Positions 1 to 7,982 of a stretch of 64,000 bases of DNA are shown one piece after another. The stretch lies in contig NZ_JACGXN010000008.1 in NCBI RefSeq assembly GCF_014138285.1, forward strand, positions 62,001 to 126,000, written 5' to 3'. The position numbers were made by a program, and so were the translations under genes. Position 1 is the first letter of the stretch. The number at the start of each line of letters is the position of its first letter. The notes under the pieces are model-generated. The model made no database searches and had not been told where the DNA came from. It saw only the letters and a list, made by a program, of their open reading frames with translations. Source of the stretch: Phyllobacterium myrsinacearum. Its GTDB lineage: Bacteria > Pseudomonadota > Alphaproteobacteria > Rhizobiales > Rhizobiaceae.

Positions 1-1
1 G

Positions 2-205
2 AACTCGCTGGATGAGATGACCGTCGGTCGGACGGAAAAGCCCGTGCGTGGCGCCATACCGGAAAAGCCGCCGCTTCCCGGTGCCACCAACCGGAATGAC
101 GATGCCATCATCCGCCGGGAGCGCAGCGGCATTGGTTCTTATGAAGATGCCAATGATGCGCGTAAAAAACGCAGGCCAGGTAAGACGGGGCGTCCGGGGC
201 GGTAA
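2..205 (+). CDS. C-terminal end of an unidentified protein (partial)
   Basis: A reading frame is open from the first bases of the window and stops at 203-205. The visible 67 residues are charged and low in hydrophobics, ending in a basic tail rich in Lys, Arg, Gly and Pro. Such tails occur on RNA- or DNA-binding proteins, for example helicases, but no domain is visible, so I assign no function. Only the last part of the gene lies in the window. A repeat element follows directly. Confidence 0.45.
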   Translation, partial: NSLDEMTVGRTEKPVRGAIPEKPPLPGATNRNDDAIIRRERSGIGSYEDANDARKKRRPGKTGRPGR

Positions 206-217
206 TTGATATTTTTA

Positions 218-407
218 CCCCCCTCTGGGCTGTCGCCCTACCGGGGCGAGCCACGGGTCTCGCCCGCCTTCGGCCCCCGCAAGGGGGGAGATCAGCCTTC
301 ATGGAGGCCTTCGCACAATTTGCAGTGTTGAAAATAGCTCGAAATCTCTAATGCCGATGTGATCTCCCCCCCCTTGTGGGGGAGATGCCCGGCAGGGCAG
401 AGGGGGG
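218..407. repeat. Intergenic inverted-repeat element
   Basis: The gap between the first gene and the TetR gene is built of two inverted, imperfect copies of a C/G-rich repeat. Outer arms CCCCCCTCTG (218-227) and CAGAGGGGGG (398-407) pair perfectly, as do inner arms GGGGGGAGATC (283-293) and GATCTCCCCCC (361-371). Sequences of this kind are common as dispersed, non-coding palindromic repeats in rhizobial genomes. No gene is seen in it. It may also act as a transcription barrier between the two converging genes. Confidence 0.7.
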
Positions 408-421
408 TGAATATCCCAGCC

Positions 422-1000
422 CTACTCCACATCCCTCCCGAACACAGCCTCACCGACCCGCTTGATCTCTTTGGCGAATTCGGGATCATCCACCGCGCGC
501 GCCAGCACGACGGTGCCCACAAGCCCCGCCATGATGGCAATGGCCTTTTCACGCTGCCGGGCTTTCGTGCGCCCGGTCACAGCGTTCACCAGAATACCGA
601 GAAGCGCCTTGGTGCCCTCCGTGAAACGCGAGCGGACGGGACCGCCACGACGGGCGATATCAGGTGCCAATGCCGCCATCATGCACCCGCTCATCTGTCC
701 TTCACCATGCGCGTCGCCAGCCAGATAGGATTGCGTGATGGCACCGAGCGCATCGTCAGGCGCGCCTTCGGAAAGACTGGTCCATCGCCGGACTGACAGC
801 GCCATGGCCGCTTCGCAGGCCTCGGCAATCAGATCATCCTTCGAACTGAAATGTCCGTAGAACCCGCCGTGCGTGAGACCCGCACTTTTCATCACGTCAG
901 CGACGCCAATGCCGTCAAAACCCTTCTCGCGAAACTGTTGTCCGGCAATCTCGATGATGCGGGCGCGATTCTGTGCTGCCTGGTCCCTGCTGACGCGCAT
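422..1000 (-). CDS. TetR/AcrR family transcriptional regulator
   Basis: A 192-residue regulator with a TetR-type N-terminal helix-turn-helix (about residues 15-60, with the typical GGFYGHFSSKDDLI segment) and a helical ligand-binding C-terminal part. The start is ATG at 1000 because AAGGAA lies just upstream on the minus strand; a TTG five codons earlier is less likely. It is divergent from an aldo/keto reductase and MFS transporter gene pair. Two near-identical palindromes lie between them, one inside its own predicted promoter, so autorepression and control of the reductase/transporter pair is the likely role. The ligand is unknown. Confidence 0.88.
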   Translation of the reverse strand: MRVSRDQAAQNRARIIEIAGQQFREKGFDGIGVADVMKSAGLTHGGFYGHFSSKDDLIAEACEAAMALSVRRWTSLSEGAPDDALGAITQSYLAGDAHGEGQMSGCMMAALAPDIARRGGPVRSRFTEGTKALLGILVNAVTGRTKARQREKAIAIMAGLVGTVVLARAVDDPEFAKEIKRVGEAVFGRDVE

Positions 1001-1032
1001 GAAACATTCCTTCAAAAAAACTGCATTGACAT

Positions 1033-1061
1033 TTTATATGATGACCATCATCAATAGTCAA
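1033..1061 (-). promoter_or_regulatory. Predicted sigma70-type promoter of the tetR gene
   Basis: On the minus strand TTGACT (1056-1061) and TATAAA (1033-1038) are separated by 17 bp. The first palindromic operator lies entirely within the spacer, so bound repressor would exclude RNA polymerase. Confidence 0.6.
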
Positions 1062-1078
1062 TTATGACGACCATCATC
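1040..1078. promoter_or_regulatory. Twin TetR-type operators
   Basis: Two 13-bp sites, GATGACCATCATC (1040-1052, a perfect 5-bp inverted repeat around CCA) and GACGACCATCATC (1066-1078, one mismatch), lie 26 bp apart in the divergent intergenic region. Position, symmetry and duplication make them the likely targets of the adjacent TetR protein. Binding is inferred. Confidence 0.65.
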
Positions 1079-1118
1079 TAAATTCATGTGGCGGCGAGCC
1101 AACGATCGGGAGCATTCC

Positions 1119-2162
1119 ATGCGCTACAGGGTTTTCGGCAGCCACACCGGGCTGCAAGTGTCGGAGCTTTCGCTTGGCACGGGCAATTTCGGCACCGGCT
1201 GGGGGTATGGCTCGACACGGGACGTGGCCAAGCAGGTGTTTGACGGCTATGCGGAAGCCGGCGGCAATTTCATCGACACGGCGGACGTTTATCAGTTTGG
1301 CGAGGCCGAAACGCTCCTGAGCGAGTTCATCGCCCCTAAACGGGATAATCTCGTCATCGCAACAAAGTACACACAGGGCTCCACGGCCAATCCCACGGTG
1401 CAGGGTGTCGGCAACAGCCGCAAATCCATGATCCAGTCGGTCGAGGCCAGCCTCAAGCGCCTGAAGACCGACCGGATAGACCTGTTATGGGCTCACATTG
1501 CCGATAGCGTGACGCCGGTCGAGGAGATCATGCGCGGCTTCGAAGACCTGACCCGCTCCGGCAAGATTATCTATGCGGGCTTTTCGAACTTCGCCGCATG
1601 GCGCATCGCCAGCGCGGCAACTCTTGCAGCATTGCGCGGCTGGACCCCGGTGGTCGGATTGCAGACGGAATACAGCCTCGTGGAGCGGAGCGCCGACCGC
1701 GATCTTCTACCGATGGCACAGGCGTTCGGACTGGGTACAGTCGGCTGGTCACCGCTTGGCGGCGGGCTGCTGACCGGCAAATACCGCAAGGGTGAAGCCG
1801 GGCGCGCAACCGGTCTTGGCGCGGTGATCCAGTATGAGGACACCGCCCAGCGCACGTCGATTGTCGACACCGTTCTGGCAATCGCCGCGGAAACAGGCGC
1901 ATCGCCGGGTCAGGTCGGCATTGCCTGGGTGGCCTCGAAGGGCGTACTCCCAATTATCGGCCCGAAAAACCTTGACCAGCTGAAGGACAATCTCGAAGCG
2001 GCAAACGTGGCCTTGAGCCCGAACCAGATCGAGCGGCTGGACACTGTCAGCGCCATTCCACTCGGTGCACCGCACGACATGGTCACCAGCCAAAGAACAA
2101 GAACACGTCTCGCCGGCGGCAAACCGCATCTGGTTGACGTCTCCGCAGCTTCCGTCATCTGA
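1119..2162 (+). CDS. Aldo/keto reductase family oxidoreductase
   Basis: A 347-residue NADPH-dependent aldo/keto reductase, a soluble TIM-barrel enzyme reducing aldehydes or ketones. The catalytic tetrad is visible: Asp53 and Tyr58 in FIDTADVY, Lys83 in VIATKY, His126 in LLWAHIAD. The C-terminal part has the usual cofactor-binding IIGPKNLDQLKDNL region. The start ATG at 1119 follows GGGAG; an ATG 33 bases upstream lacks a ribosome site. An MFS gene follows after 25 bp, so the two probably form an operon under the divergent TetR repressor. The substrate cannot be told. Confidence 0.88.
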   Translation: MRYRVFGSHTGLQVSELSLGTGNFGTGWGYGSTRDVAKQVFDGYAEAGGNFIDTADVYQFGEAETLLSEFIAPKRDNLVIATKYTQGSTANPTVQGVGNSRKSMIQSVEASLKRLKTDRIDLLWAHIADSVTPVEEIMRGFEDLTRSGKIIYAGFSNFAAWRIASAATLAALRGWTPVVGLQTEYSLVERSADRDLLPMAQAFGLGTVGWSPLGGGLLTGKYRKGEAGRATGLGAVIQYEDTAQRTSIVDTVLAIAAETGASPGQVGIAWVASKGVLPIIGPKNLDQLKDNLEAANVALSPNQIERLDTVSAIPLGAPHDMVTSQRTRTRLAGGKPHLVDVSAASVI

Positions 2163-2187
2163 CCAATCGCGTCCCAGGAAACAGAAC

Positions 2188-3492
2188 ATGATTTCTTCAC
2201 CTCTTGCAGCAGTCCTCGCCCGGCGCAACATCCACTATGGCTGGGTCGTTGTGTCAGTCACTTTTCTCACCATGCTTGTCACGGCCGCAGCAGTCGGAGC
2301 GCCCGGCGTGCTCATAGTACCGCTGGAAAAGGAATTCGGCTGGACGACCGAACAGATCGCCACCGCCTTCTCCATACGGCTGCTGTTGTTCGGCCTGATG
2401 GGACCGTTCGCTGCGGCTTTCATGAACTATTTCGGCGTGCGGAAAGTCGTGTGTGTGGCACTTGCGCTTATTGCCGGCGGCTCTTTCCTGTCCCTTGGCA
2501 TGACGCAGATCTGGCAGCTGATTCTGCTGTGGGGCGTGGTGATCGGCTTTGGCACCGGCCTGACGGCCATGGTACTTGGTGCGACAGTTGCCACCCGCTG
2601 GTTTACGGAGCGGCGCGGGCTGGTGCTCGGTATGCTGACCGCAAGCTCGGCAACCGGACAGCTGGCCTTCATGCCGCTCATGGCCTGGATCAGCGGAAAC
2701 TACGGCTGGCGCGCAGCGACCATGATGGTTTGTGCTCTCCTTGCCGTCGCAGCGGCTGCGGTATTCCTGCTGATGCGTGACCGTCCGTCCGACGTCGACT
2801 TGCCAGCCTATGGCGAAAAGGACGTTGCGAAGACAGCGCCAGTAACAGGCGGGCTTCTTTCTCTCATCATCCTGCCGCTGACCACCCTCAAGGAAATATC
2901 GCGCAGCAGCACGTTCTGGGTGCTGTTTGCTACGTTCTACATCTGCGGTGCCAGCACCAATGGCCTCATCCAGACCCATTTCGTCGCACTTTGCGGTGAT
3001 TATGGGCTTGCGGCCGTCACCGCGGCCAGCGTCCTTGCCATGATGGGTTTCTTCGATTTCTTCGGCACGATCGGCTCCGGCTGGCTGTCCGACCGGGTCG
3101 ACAATCGCTGGCTGCTGTTCTGGTACTACGGCCTGCGCGGTGCTTCACTGCTTTTCCTGCCCTACAGCAATTTCTCGATCTACGGCCTGTCGCTATTCGC
3201 CATGTTCTACGGTCTCGACTGGATCGCCACCGTGCCGCCAACGGTCAAGCTTGCCACGGATCGTTTCGGCCGTGAGAAGGCCGGCATGGTGTTCGGCTGG
3301 GTCTTTGCCGGCCATCAGCTTGGAGCTGCGTCGGCTGCCTATGGTGGCGGTTTTGCCCGCACAGAATATGCAACTTATCTCCCGGCATTCTTCACCGCCG
3401 GTATCCTTTGCCTTATCGCTGCGCTCCTGGCCCTGACAATCCGGAAAAGCACCAAGGACGATACCGTTGGCGAACCTGCCGTGGCCCATTAA
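2188..3492 (+). CDS. MFS transporter
   Basis: A 434-residue inner-membrane transporter with about twelve hydrophobic segments in two halves, joined by a hydrophilic loop near residue 200. The N-terminal start (HYGWVVVSVTFL) and overall pattern resemble the monocarboxylate/oxalate-formate antiporter branch of the major facilitator superfamily. The ATG at 2188 follows AGGAAACAG; the frame is open further upstream but overlaps the reductase gene. Co-transcribed with the aldo/keto reductase, it may import its substrate or export its product. Substrate unknown. Confidence 0.85.
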   Translation: MISSPLAAVLARRNIHYGWVVVSVTFLTMLVTAAAVGAPGVLIVPLEKEFGWTTEQIATAFSIRLLLFGLMGPFAAAFMNYFGVRKVVCVALALIAGGSFLSLGMTQIWQLILLWGVVIGFGTGLTAMVLGATVATRWFTERRGLVLGMLTASSATGQLAFMPLMAWISGNYGWRAATMMVCALLAVAAAAVFLLMRDRPSDVDLPAYGEKDVAKTAPVTGGLLSLIILPLTTLKEISRSSTFWVLFATFYICGASTNGLIQTHFVALCGDYGLAAVTAASVLAMMGFFDFFGTIGSGWLSDRVDNRWLLFWYYGLRGASLLFLPYSNFSIYGLSLFAMFYGLDWIATVPPTVKLATDRFGREKAGMVFGWVFAGHQLGAASAAYGGGFARTEYATYLPAFFTAGILCLIAALLALTIRKSTKDDTVGEPAVAH

Positions 3493-3533
3493 CACGAAAA
3501 GACGTAACCATATAAATATGTCTTTATGTGTTA

Positions 3534-3562
3534 TTGACAGACTCCGGACACACGCCTACCAT
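3534..3562 (+). promoter_or_regulatory. Predicted promoter of the metE transcript
   Basis: TTGACA (3534-3539) and TACCAT (3557-3562) are spaced by 17 bp. Transcription would begin just before the cobalamin riboswitch at about 3569. Confidence 0.6.
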
Positions 3563-3571
3563 CCCCGCTAT

Positions 3572-3774
3572 CGTGGTTCTGTGCGCCTTCGGGCGCAGAG
3601 CTAAGAGGGAATACGGTGCGATCTCCGCAAGAGATTTAATCCGGAGCTGCCCCCGCAACTGTAAGCGGCGAGCTGTTGTCAATTTCGTGTCACTGATCCC
3701 AGATGGATCGGGAAGGCCTGACAAGAGCGCTGACCCGTGAGCCAGGAGACCTGCCTCGATAGATAACGTCCACG
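3572..3774 (+). promoter_or_regulatory. Cobalamin riboswitch upstream of metE
   Basis: The leader contains the class hallmarks in order: GAATACGGTGC (about 3619-3629), the conserved core GCCCCCGCAACTGTAAGCGG (3649-3668) and the B12 box AGCCAGGAGACCTGCC (3740-3755). CGTGG (3572-3576) and CCACG (3770-3774) can close the P1 stem. About 100 bases of expression platform, including a CGCTTGCAAGCG palindrome, follow before metE. In this family adenosylcobalamin binding turns off downstream expression, here of the B12-independent methionine synthase. Confidence 0.95.
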
Positions 3775-3877
3775 GGCGGGGTGTCCGGTGTGTCGCTTGC
3801 AAGCGGACGTCTTTGGCGTCTGTATTTCCTGCATGCGTGCGCCTGGCCTTTGCCCTCAACCATCGGGGTAAAGCACT

Positions 3878-6187
3878 ATGTCTATCACCACAAGCAATCT
3901 GGGATTCCCTCGGATCGGCAAGCGGCGCGAGTTGAAATTCGCGCTGGAAAGATTCTGGTCGGGTCAGTCCCATATCGTCACCCTGCAGGATATCGCTGCG
4001 GGACTGCGTCAGGAAAACTGGGCCTTGCAGCAGAAGCTCGGTCTCGATCACATACCGAGCAACGACTTCTCGCTCTATGACCACGTGCTGGATACCAGCA
4101 GCATGGTGGGCGCAGTGCCGCAAAGCTATGAATGGAAGGGGGGGCCCGTTTCTCCCGAGACCTATTTCGCCATGGCGCGCGGCAGTCAGGGCGGCCATGA
4201 TCACGGCGCCTGTACCCATCACGGTGTCGCGGCACAGGAGATGACCAAATGGTTTGATACCAACTACCATTTCATGGTGCCTGAACTGACGAAGGGCCAG
4301 GATTTTTGCCTCGGCTCCAACAAGCCCGTCGAGGAATACCGTGAAGCCAGGCAACAGGGCTTTGACACGCGCCCGGTCATTCTGGGACCTGTCACGTTCC
4401 TCAAGCTGGCCAAGAGCAAGGATGAGACTCTCGACCTGCTGTCTCTGCTCCCGGGTCTCCTGCCGGTCTATACGGAAATTCTCCGCCGCCTTTCCGCCAA
4501 TGGTGCCGAGTGGGTGCAGATTGACGAGCCTGCGCTGGTGCTTGATCTCGATGAAAATACGCAGACTGCGTTCAAGATTACCTATGAGTTTTTCGCCCGC
4601 GCCCTTCCCCGCTTGAAACTGTTGCTGACGCCCTATTTCGGCGCACTCGACGACAATCTCGATCTGGCGCTCGGTCTGCCCGTTGCCGGTCTGCACCTCG
4701 ATCTTTGCCGTGCACCGGAGCAGCTCCAGACGGTCGTAACCCAGGCGCCTGCCGGACTTGTCCTGTCCCTTGGTGTCATTGACGGCCGCAACATCTGGCG
4801 CGCCGATCTGGAAGCTATTCTCCAGCGAATCGAGCCTGTCATCACACAGCGTGGGACCGACCATCTTATCCTCGCCCCATCCTGTTCGCTGCTGCACACG
4901 CCTGTTGATCTGGAGCTCGAAACGGATATCGACCCTGACTTCAAGAGCTGGCTGGCCTTCGCCACGCAGAAGCTTGAGGAATTGTCGATCCTTGGCAAAG
5001 CGATCAATACCGGCCGGGACAGCGTCCGCAGCGAACTTGCAGCGGCCAGCGCCGCGGTGGAAACCCGCAGGACATCGACCAAAATTCACGACGCGGCCGT
5101 CAAACAGCGCCTGAAGGCCGTGACAGCACAACTGTCACAGCGCCAGAGCCCCTATCCCGCCCGCCGCGAAAAGCAGAAATCGCTTGGACTGCCTGACTTT
5201 CCCACCACCACCATCGGCTCCTTTCCCCAGACGGAAGGGGTACGCAAGGCGCGAGCGGAACATGGCAAGGGCGCACTGACCGCCAATGCCTATGCCGCAC
5301 TGCTGCGCAAGGAAACGGAAACCTCCATCCGCTGGCAGGAGGAAATCGGCATCGATGTGCTCGTGCACGGGGAGTTCGAGCGCAATGACATGGTGCAGTA
5401 TTTCGGCGAGCAGCTTTCCGGCTTTGCCTTTACCAAGCACGGCTGGGTACAGAGCTATGGCTCGCGCTATGTTCGCCCGCCCATCATTTTCGGCGATGTC
5501 AGCCGTCCGAAGGCCATGACCGTCGAATGGTCAGCCTATGCCCAGTCGCTGACGAACAAGCACATGAAGGGCATGCTGACCGGTCCGGTGACCATGATGC
5601 AGTGGTCATTCGTGCGTGACGATCTTTCGCGTGATCAGGTCTGCCGCCAGATCGGGCTGGCATTACGGGATGAAGTGAGCGACCTCGAAAAGGCCGGGAT
5701 CCGGATTATCCAGATCGACGAGCCGGCTATCCGTGAGGGCCTGCCCATCCGCAAGGCCTATTGGGCTGCCTATCTCGACTGGGCCATCGAGTGTTTCCGC
5801 CTGTCCGCGTCGGGTGTGCAGGATGAAACCCAGATCCACACCCACATGTGCTACTCCGAGTTCAACGATATTATCGACTCCATTGCGGCCATGGATGCGG
5901 ACGTCATCTCCATCGAGACGTCACGTTCGAAAATGGAACTGCTTGATGCGTTCGTAACCTACCATTATCCGAACGAGATCGGACCGGGTGTCTACGACAT
6001 CCATTCACCGCGCATTCCGCCGGTGGATGAAATGGTCGGCCTCCTGCGCAAGGCCCGGAAGAATCTCGATCCCGATCAGATCTGGGTCAATCCGGATTGC
6101 GGCCTGAAAACCCGCAAATGGGAAGAGGTAAAACCAGCCCTCGTCAACATGGTCGAGGCGGCAAAGCTTCTGCGCCTCGAGCAGTAG
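3878..6187 (+). CDS. metE: Cobalamin-independent methionine synthase
   Basis: A 769-residue cytoplasmic enzyme, full length for MetE, transferring the methyl group of 5-methyltetrahydropteroyl-tri-L-glutamate to homocysteine in the last step of methionine synthesis. Both TIM-barrel halves are present. The zinc ligands of the C-terminal half are visible: His656 and Cys658 in IHTHMC, Glu680 in SIETSRS and Cys741 in NPDCGLKTR. The N-terminal half starts with the typical NLGFPRIGKRRELK. The gene stands alone behind its riboswitch; a CGNR gene converges on it 3 bp after the stop. B12 repression implies the organism also has, or expects, a B12-dependent MetH. Confidence 0.98.
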   Translation: MSITTSNLGFPRIGKRRELKFALERFWSGQSHIVTLQDIAAGLRQENWALQQKLGLDHIPSNDFSLYDHVLDTSSMVGAVPQSYEWKGGPVSPETYFAMARGSQGGHDHGACTHHGVAAQEMTKWFDTNYHFMVPELTKGQDFCLGSNKPVEEYREARQQGFDTRPVILGPVTFLKLAKSKDETLDLLSLLPGLLPVYTEILRRLSANGAEWVQIDEPALVLDLDENTQTAFKITYEFFARALPRLKLLLTPYFGALDDNLDLALGLPVAGLHLDLCRAPEQLQTVVTQAPAGLVLSLGVIDGRNIWRADLEAILQRIEPVITQRGTDHLILAPSCSLLHTPVDLELETDIDPDFKSWLAFATQKLEELSILGKAINTGRDSVRSELAAASAAVETRRTSTKIHDAAVKQRLKAVTAQLSQRQSPYPARREKQKSLGLPDFPTTTIGSFPQTEGVRKARAEHGKGALTANAYAALLRKETETSIRWQEEIGIDVLVHGEFERNDMVQYFGEQLSGFAFTKHGWVQSYGSRYVRPPIIFGDVSRPKAMTVEWSAYAQSLTNKHMKGMLTGPVTMMQWSFVRDDLSRDQVCRQIGLALRDEVSDLEKAGIRIIQIDEPAIREGLPIRKAYWAAYLDWAIECFRLSASGVQDETQIHTHMCYSEFNDIIDSIAAMDADVISIETSRSKMELLDAFVTYHYPNEIGPGVYDIHSPRIPPVDEMVGLLRKARKNLDPDQIWVNPDCGLKTRKWEEVKPALVNMVEAAKLLRLEQ

Positions 6188-6190
6188 GCG

Positions 6191-6745
6191 TCAGTGAACC
6201 CGCGCGCGGCGACCGGCAGCTTTGGCCCGGTTGCCGCACGTCTCCATGCTGCACCAGCGGCGCGTGTGATTCTTGCTGGTATCGTAGAAGACAATGCAGC
6301 AGCGCTCATTGCTGCATTGGCGGACATTGGTTGCCTCGGTGGAAACAAACCGGGCAAAGTCATGGGCTATTTCGGCCAGTATGCGCTGCGGGCCTATGGT
6401 GACAGGCTTTGCACGGGTCGCCCATCCGTCCCCTGAATTCTCCAGAACAGTCGCGACCGGATGATCCGCCATGCGCCGGTTGATATCCTCGACAAAGGCG
6501 GGATCAAGAGCAGTCCCAGCCTTGAGGCTGTTTGCCGCCCCGCGCAGATGCGCCCGAAATGCCTGCGCCTCGGTCAAGGTCGCGTCGAATGCGACAGTAT
6601 CTCCAGCATCCGTCTGGAGATCGGCAGCCCTGGCCCATTGCAGAAACGCGCCGCTACCGCCGATGAGATCGACAAGCTCGCCATCAATGATCTGCGTATT
6701 GACGAAATCCAGCCAGAGGGCATTGCCCAGAAAAATGAACGGCAT
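6191..6745 (-). CDS. ABATE/CGNR zinc-finger transcriptional regulator
   Basis: A 184-residue protein with an N-terminal ABATE-type domain (start FLGNALWLDFVNTQ) and a C-terminal CGNR zinc finger: paired cysteines in RQCSNERCC and WCSMETCGNR. This family contains probable ligand-responsive DNA-binding regulators of Actinobacteria and Proteobacteria. ATG at 6745 is chosen because AAAGGA precedes it; a GTG five codons upstream is an alternative. It is divergent from an alpha/beta hydrolase gene across an intergenic region with repeated and inverted motifs, the layout expected for a local regulator of that hydrolase. Confidence 0.82.
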   Translation of the reverse strand: MPFIFLGNALWLDFVNTQIIDGELVDLIGGSGAFLQWARAADLQTDAGDTVAFDATLTEAQAFRAHLRGAANSLKAGTALDPAFVEDINRRMADHPVATVLENSGDGWATRAKPVTIGPQRILAEIAHDFARFVSTEATNVRQCSNERCCIVFYDTSKNHTRRWCSMETCGNRAKAAGRRARVH

Positions 6746-6767
6746 CGCATTTCCTTTCACCTTTAGA

Positions 6768-6822
6768 AGTAACCATCAAAATTCAATTTGACAAGTTACT
6801 CGTTATGAGTAACCATCAAAAT
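6768..6822. promoter_or_regulatory. Repeated and symmetric sites in the CGNR/hydrolase intergenic region
   Basis: The 15-mer AGTAACCATCAAAAT occurs twice exactly (6768-6782, 6808-6822), and GTTACTC-N5-GAGTAAC (6795-6813) is a perfect 7-bp inverted repeat overlapping the second copy. A TTGACA (6788-6793) suggests a promoter toward the hydrolase, but no good -10 is fixed. These are probable binding sites for the divergent CGNR regulator. Confidence 0.5.
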
Positions 6823-6866
6823 AACATTTAGACGGTGAAAATACACATCCAACAGGAGCAAGAACG

Positions 6867-7757
6867 ATGTCACAGTCGAACGAACATGCACGCCCGGTCA
6901 TCAGCTACCGGACGCAGGAGATCAACGGCCTCAAGATTTTCTACCGGGAGGCAGGGCCGAAGGATGCGCCGACGCTGCTCCTGCTGCATGGTTTTCCCAC
7001 TTCGTCGCATATGTTCCGCGATCTTATCCCGCTGCTGGCCAATCGGTATCACGTCGTAGCCCCTGATTATCCCGGATCCGGTTACAGCGATGCCCCGTCC
7101 CACAAGGAGTTCCGTTACACATTTGACCACCTGGCTGACATCATCGACGCATTCACCCAGAAGCTTGGCCTCAAGCGCTATGCACTTTATGCGCAGGATT
7201 TTGGCGGCCCGGTCGGTTTCCGCCTCGCATCCCGCCATCCGGAACGGGTGACGGCGATTTTCGTGCAGAACGCCGTGGCGCACGAGGAGGGTTTGTCGGA
7301 AGGTTTTGATACTGCCCGGCGCCTGTGGGCCGACCGCAATGCGGAAACCGAAGCAGCGATGCGCCGCCACCTCACGATCGAGGATACAAGGGGCCAATAC
7401 CTGTTCGGCGCCAAGGATCCAGCCAGAATCAACCCCGATGCCTGGACCCATGCGCAGGACGGCCTCGACCGTCCGGGGATTGCCGAGGCCCAGATCGACC
7501 TGCTCTATGACTACCAGTCAAACCTCAAGCAGTACCCGCATTTTCAGGCCTATTTCCGCGAACATCAACCGCCCATGCTGATCACATGGGGCAAGCATGA
7601 TCCCTTCTTCGCGCTTGCCGGGGCCAAGGCCTTCGCCGAACAATTGCCCAAGGCTGAACTGCACGTTTTCGATGGCGGGCACTTTCTTCTGGAAGACCAT
7701 GCCGAGGAAGTCGCTGTATTGATGCAGGAGTTTCTTGAGCGGACGGTGAGCGCCTGA
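6867..7757 (+). CDS. Alpha/beta hydrolase (epoxide hydrolase/haloalkane dehalogenase-like)
   Basis: A 296-residue soluble hydrolase of the alpha/beta fold. The HGFP oxyanion motif is at residues 41-44. The nucleophile elbow reads AQDFGGPVG with Asp111 in place of serine, which marks the epoxide hydrolase/dehalogenase branch. A candidate catalytic His lies in GGHFLLEDHAEEV near residue 270 and an acidic residue in WGKHDPFF. The ATG at 6867 follows AGGAGCAAGAACG. It is probably controlled by the divergent CGNR regulator. No dehalogenase-specific feature is certain, so the substrate is open. Confidence 0.87.
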   Translation: MSQSNEHARPVISYRTQEINGLKIFYREAGPKDAPTLLLLHGFPTSSHMFRDLIPLLANRYHVVAPDYPGSGYSDAPSHKEFRYTFDHLADIIDAFTQKLGLKRYALYAQDFGGPVGFRLASRHPERVTAIFVQNAVAHEEGLSEGFDTARRLWADRNAETEAAMRRHLTIEDTRGQYLFGAKDPARINPDAWTHAQDGLDRPGIAEAQIDLLYDYQSNLKQYPHFQAYFREHQPPMLITWGKHDPFFALAGAKAFAEQLPKAELHVFDGGHFLLEDHAEEVAVLMQEFLERTVSA

Positions 7758-7800
7758 TTGCAATATCTTCCCTTGGGGGAGACCATCAAGTCCTCTTTTT

Positions 7801-7906
7801 CCGTCATCCTCGGGCTTGCCCCGAGGATCCACGGCGAAGACCACAGAACAACCTCCCTCACCGCGCCCTCAGGCTTGGGTCCTCGGGTCAAGCCCGAGGA
7901 TGACGG
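7801..7906. repeat. REP/BIME-like palindromic intergenic element
   Basis: CCGTCATCCTCGGGCTTG (7801-7818) and its exact reverse complement (7889-7906) form an 18-bp inverted repeat. Each arm is also part of its own smaller hairpin (ATCCTCGGG-N5-CCCGAGGAT at 7806-7828, and TCCTCGGG-N5-CCCGAGGA at 7880-7900). This is the layout of paired REP elements. It fills the gap between the converging hydrolase and TetR genes and carries no gene. Confidence 0.8.
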
Positions 7907-7982
7907 AGAGGGAGGCTAAATCCAAGAAAACTCTTTCTCCCCCGCAAGGAGAGAGGCCGGGAACATCAACATGGGAAACAAG

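Noticed and set aside
3524-5131. A 535-codon minus-strand frame opposite metE
   Set aside because: It mirrors metE, whose domains and zinc ligands are complete. Its protein has no recognisable domain and arises from the GC-rich codon pattern of the real gene.
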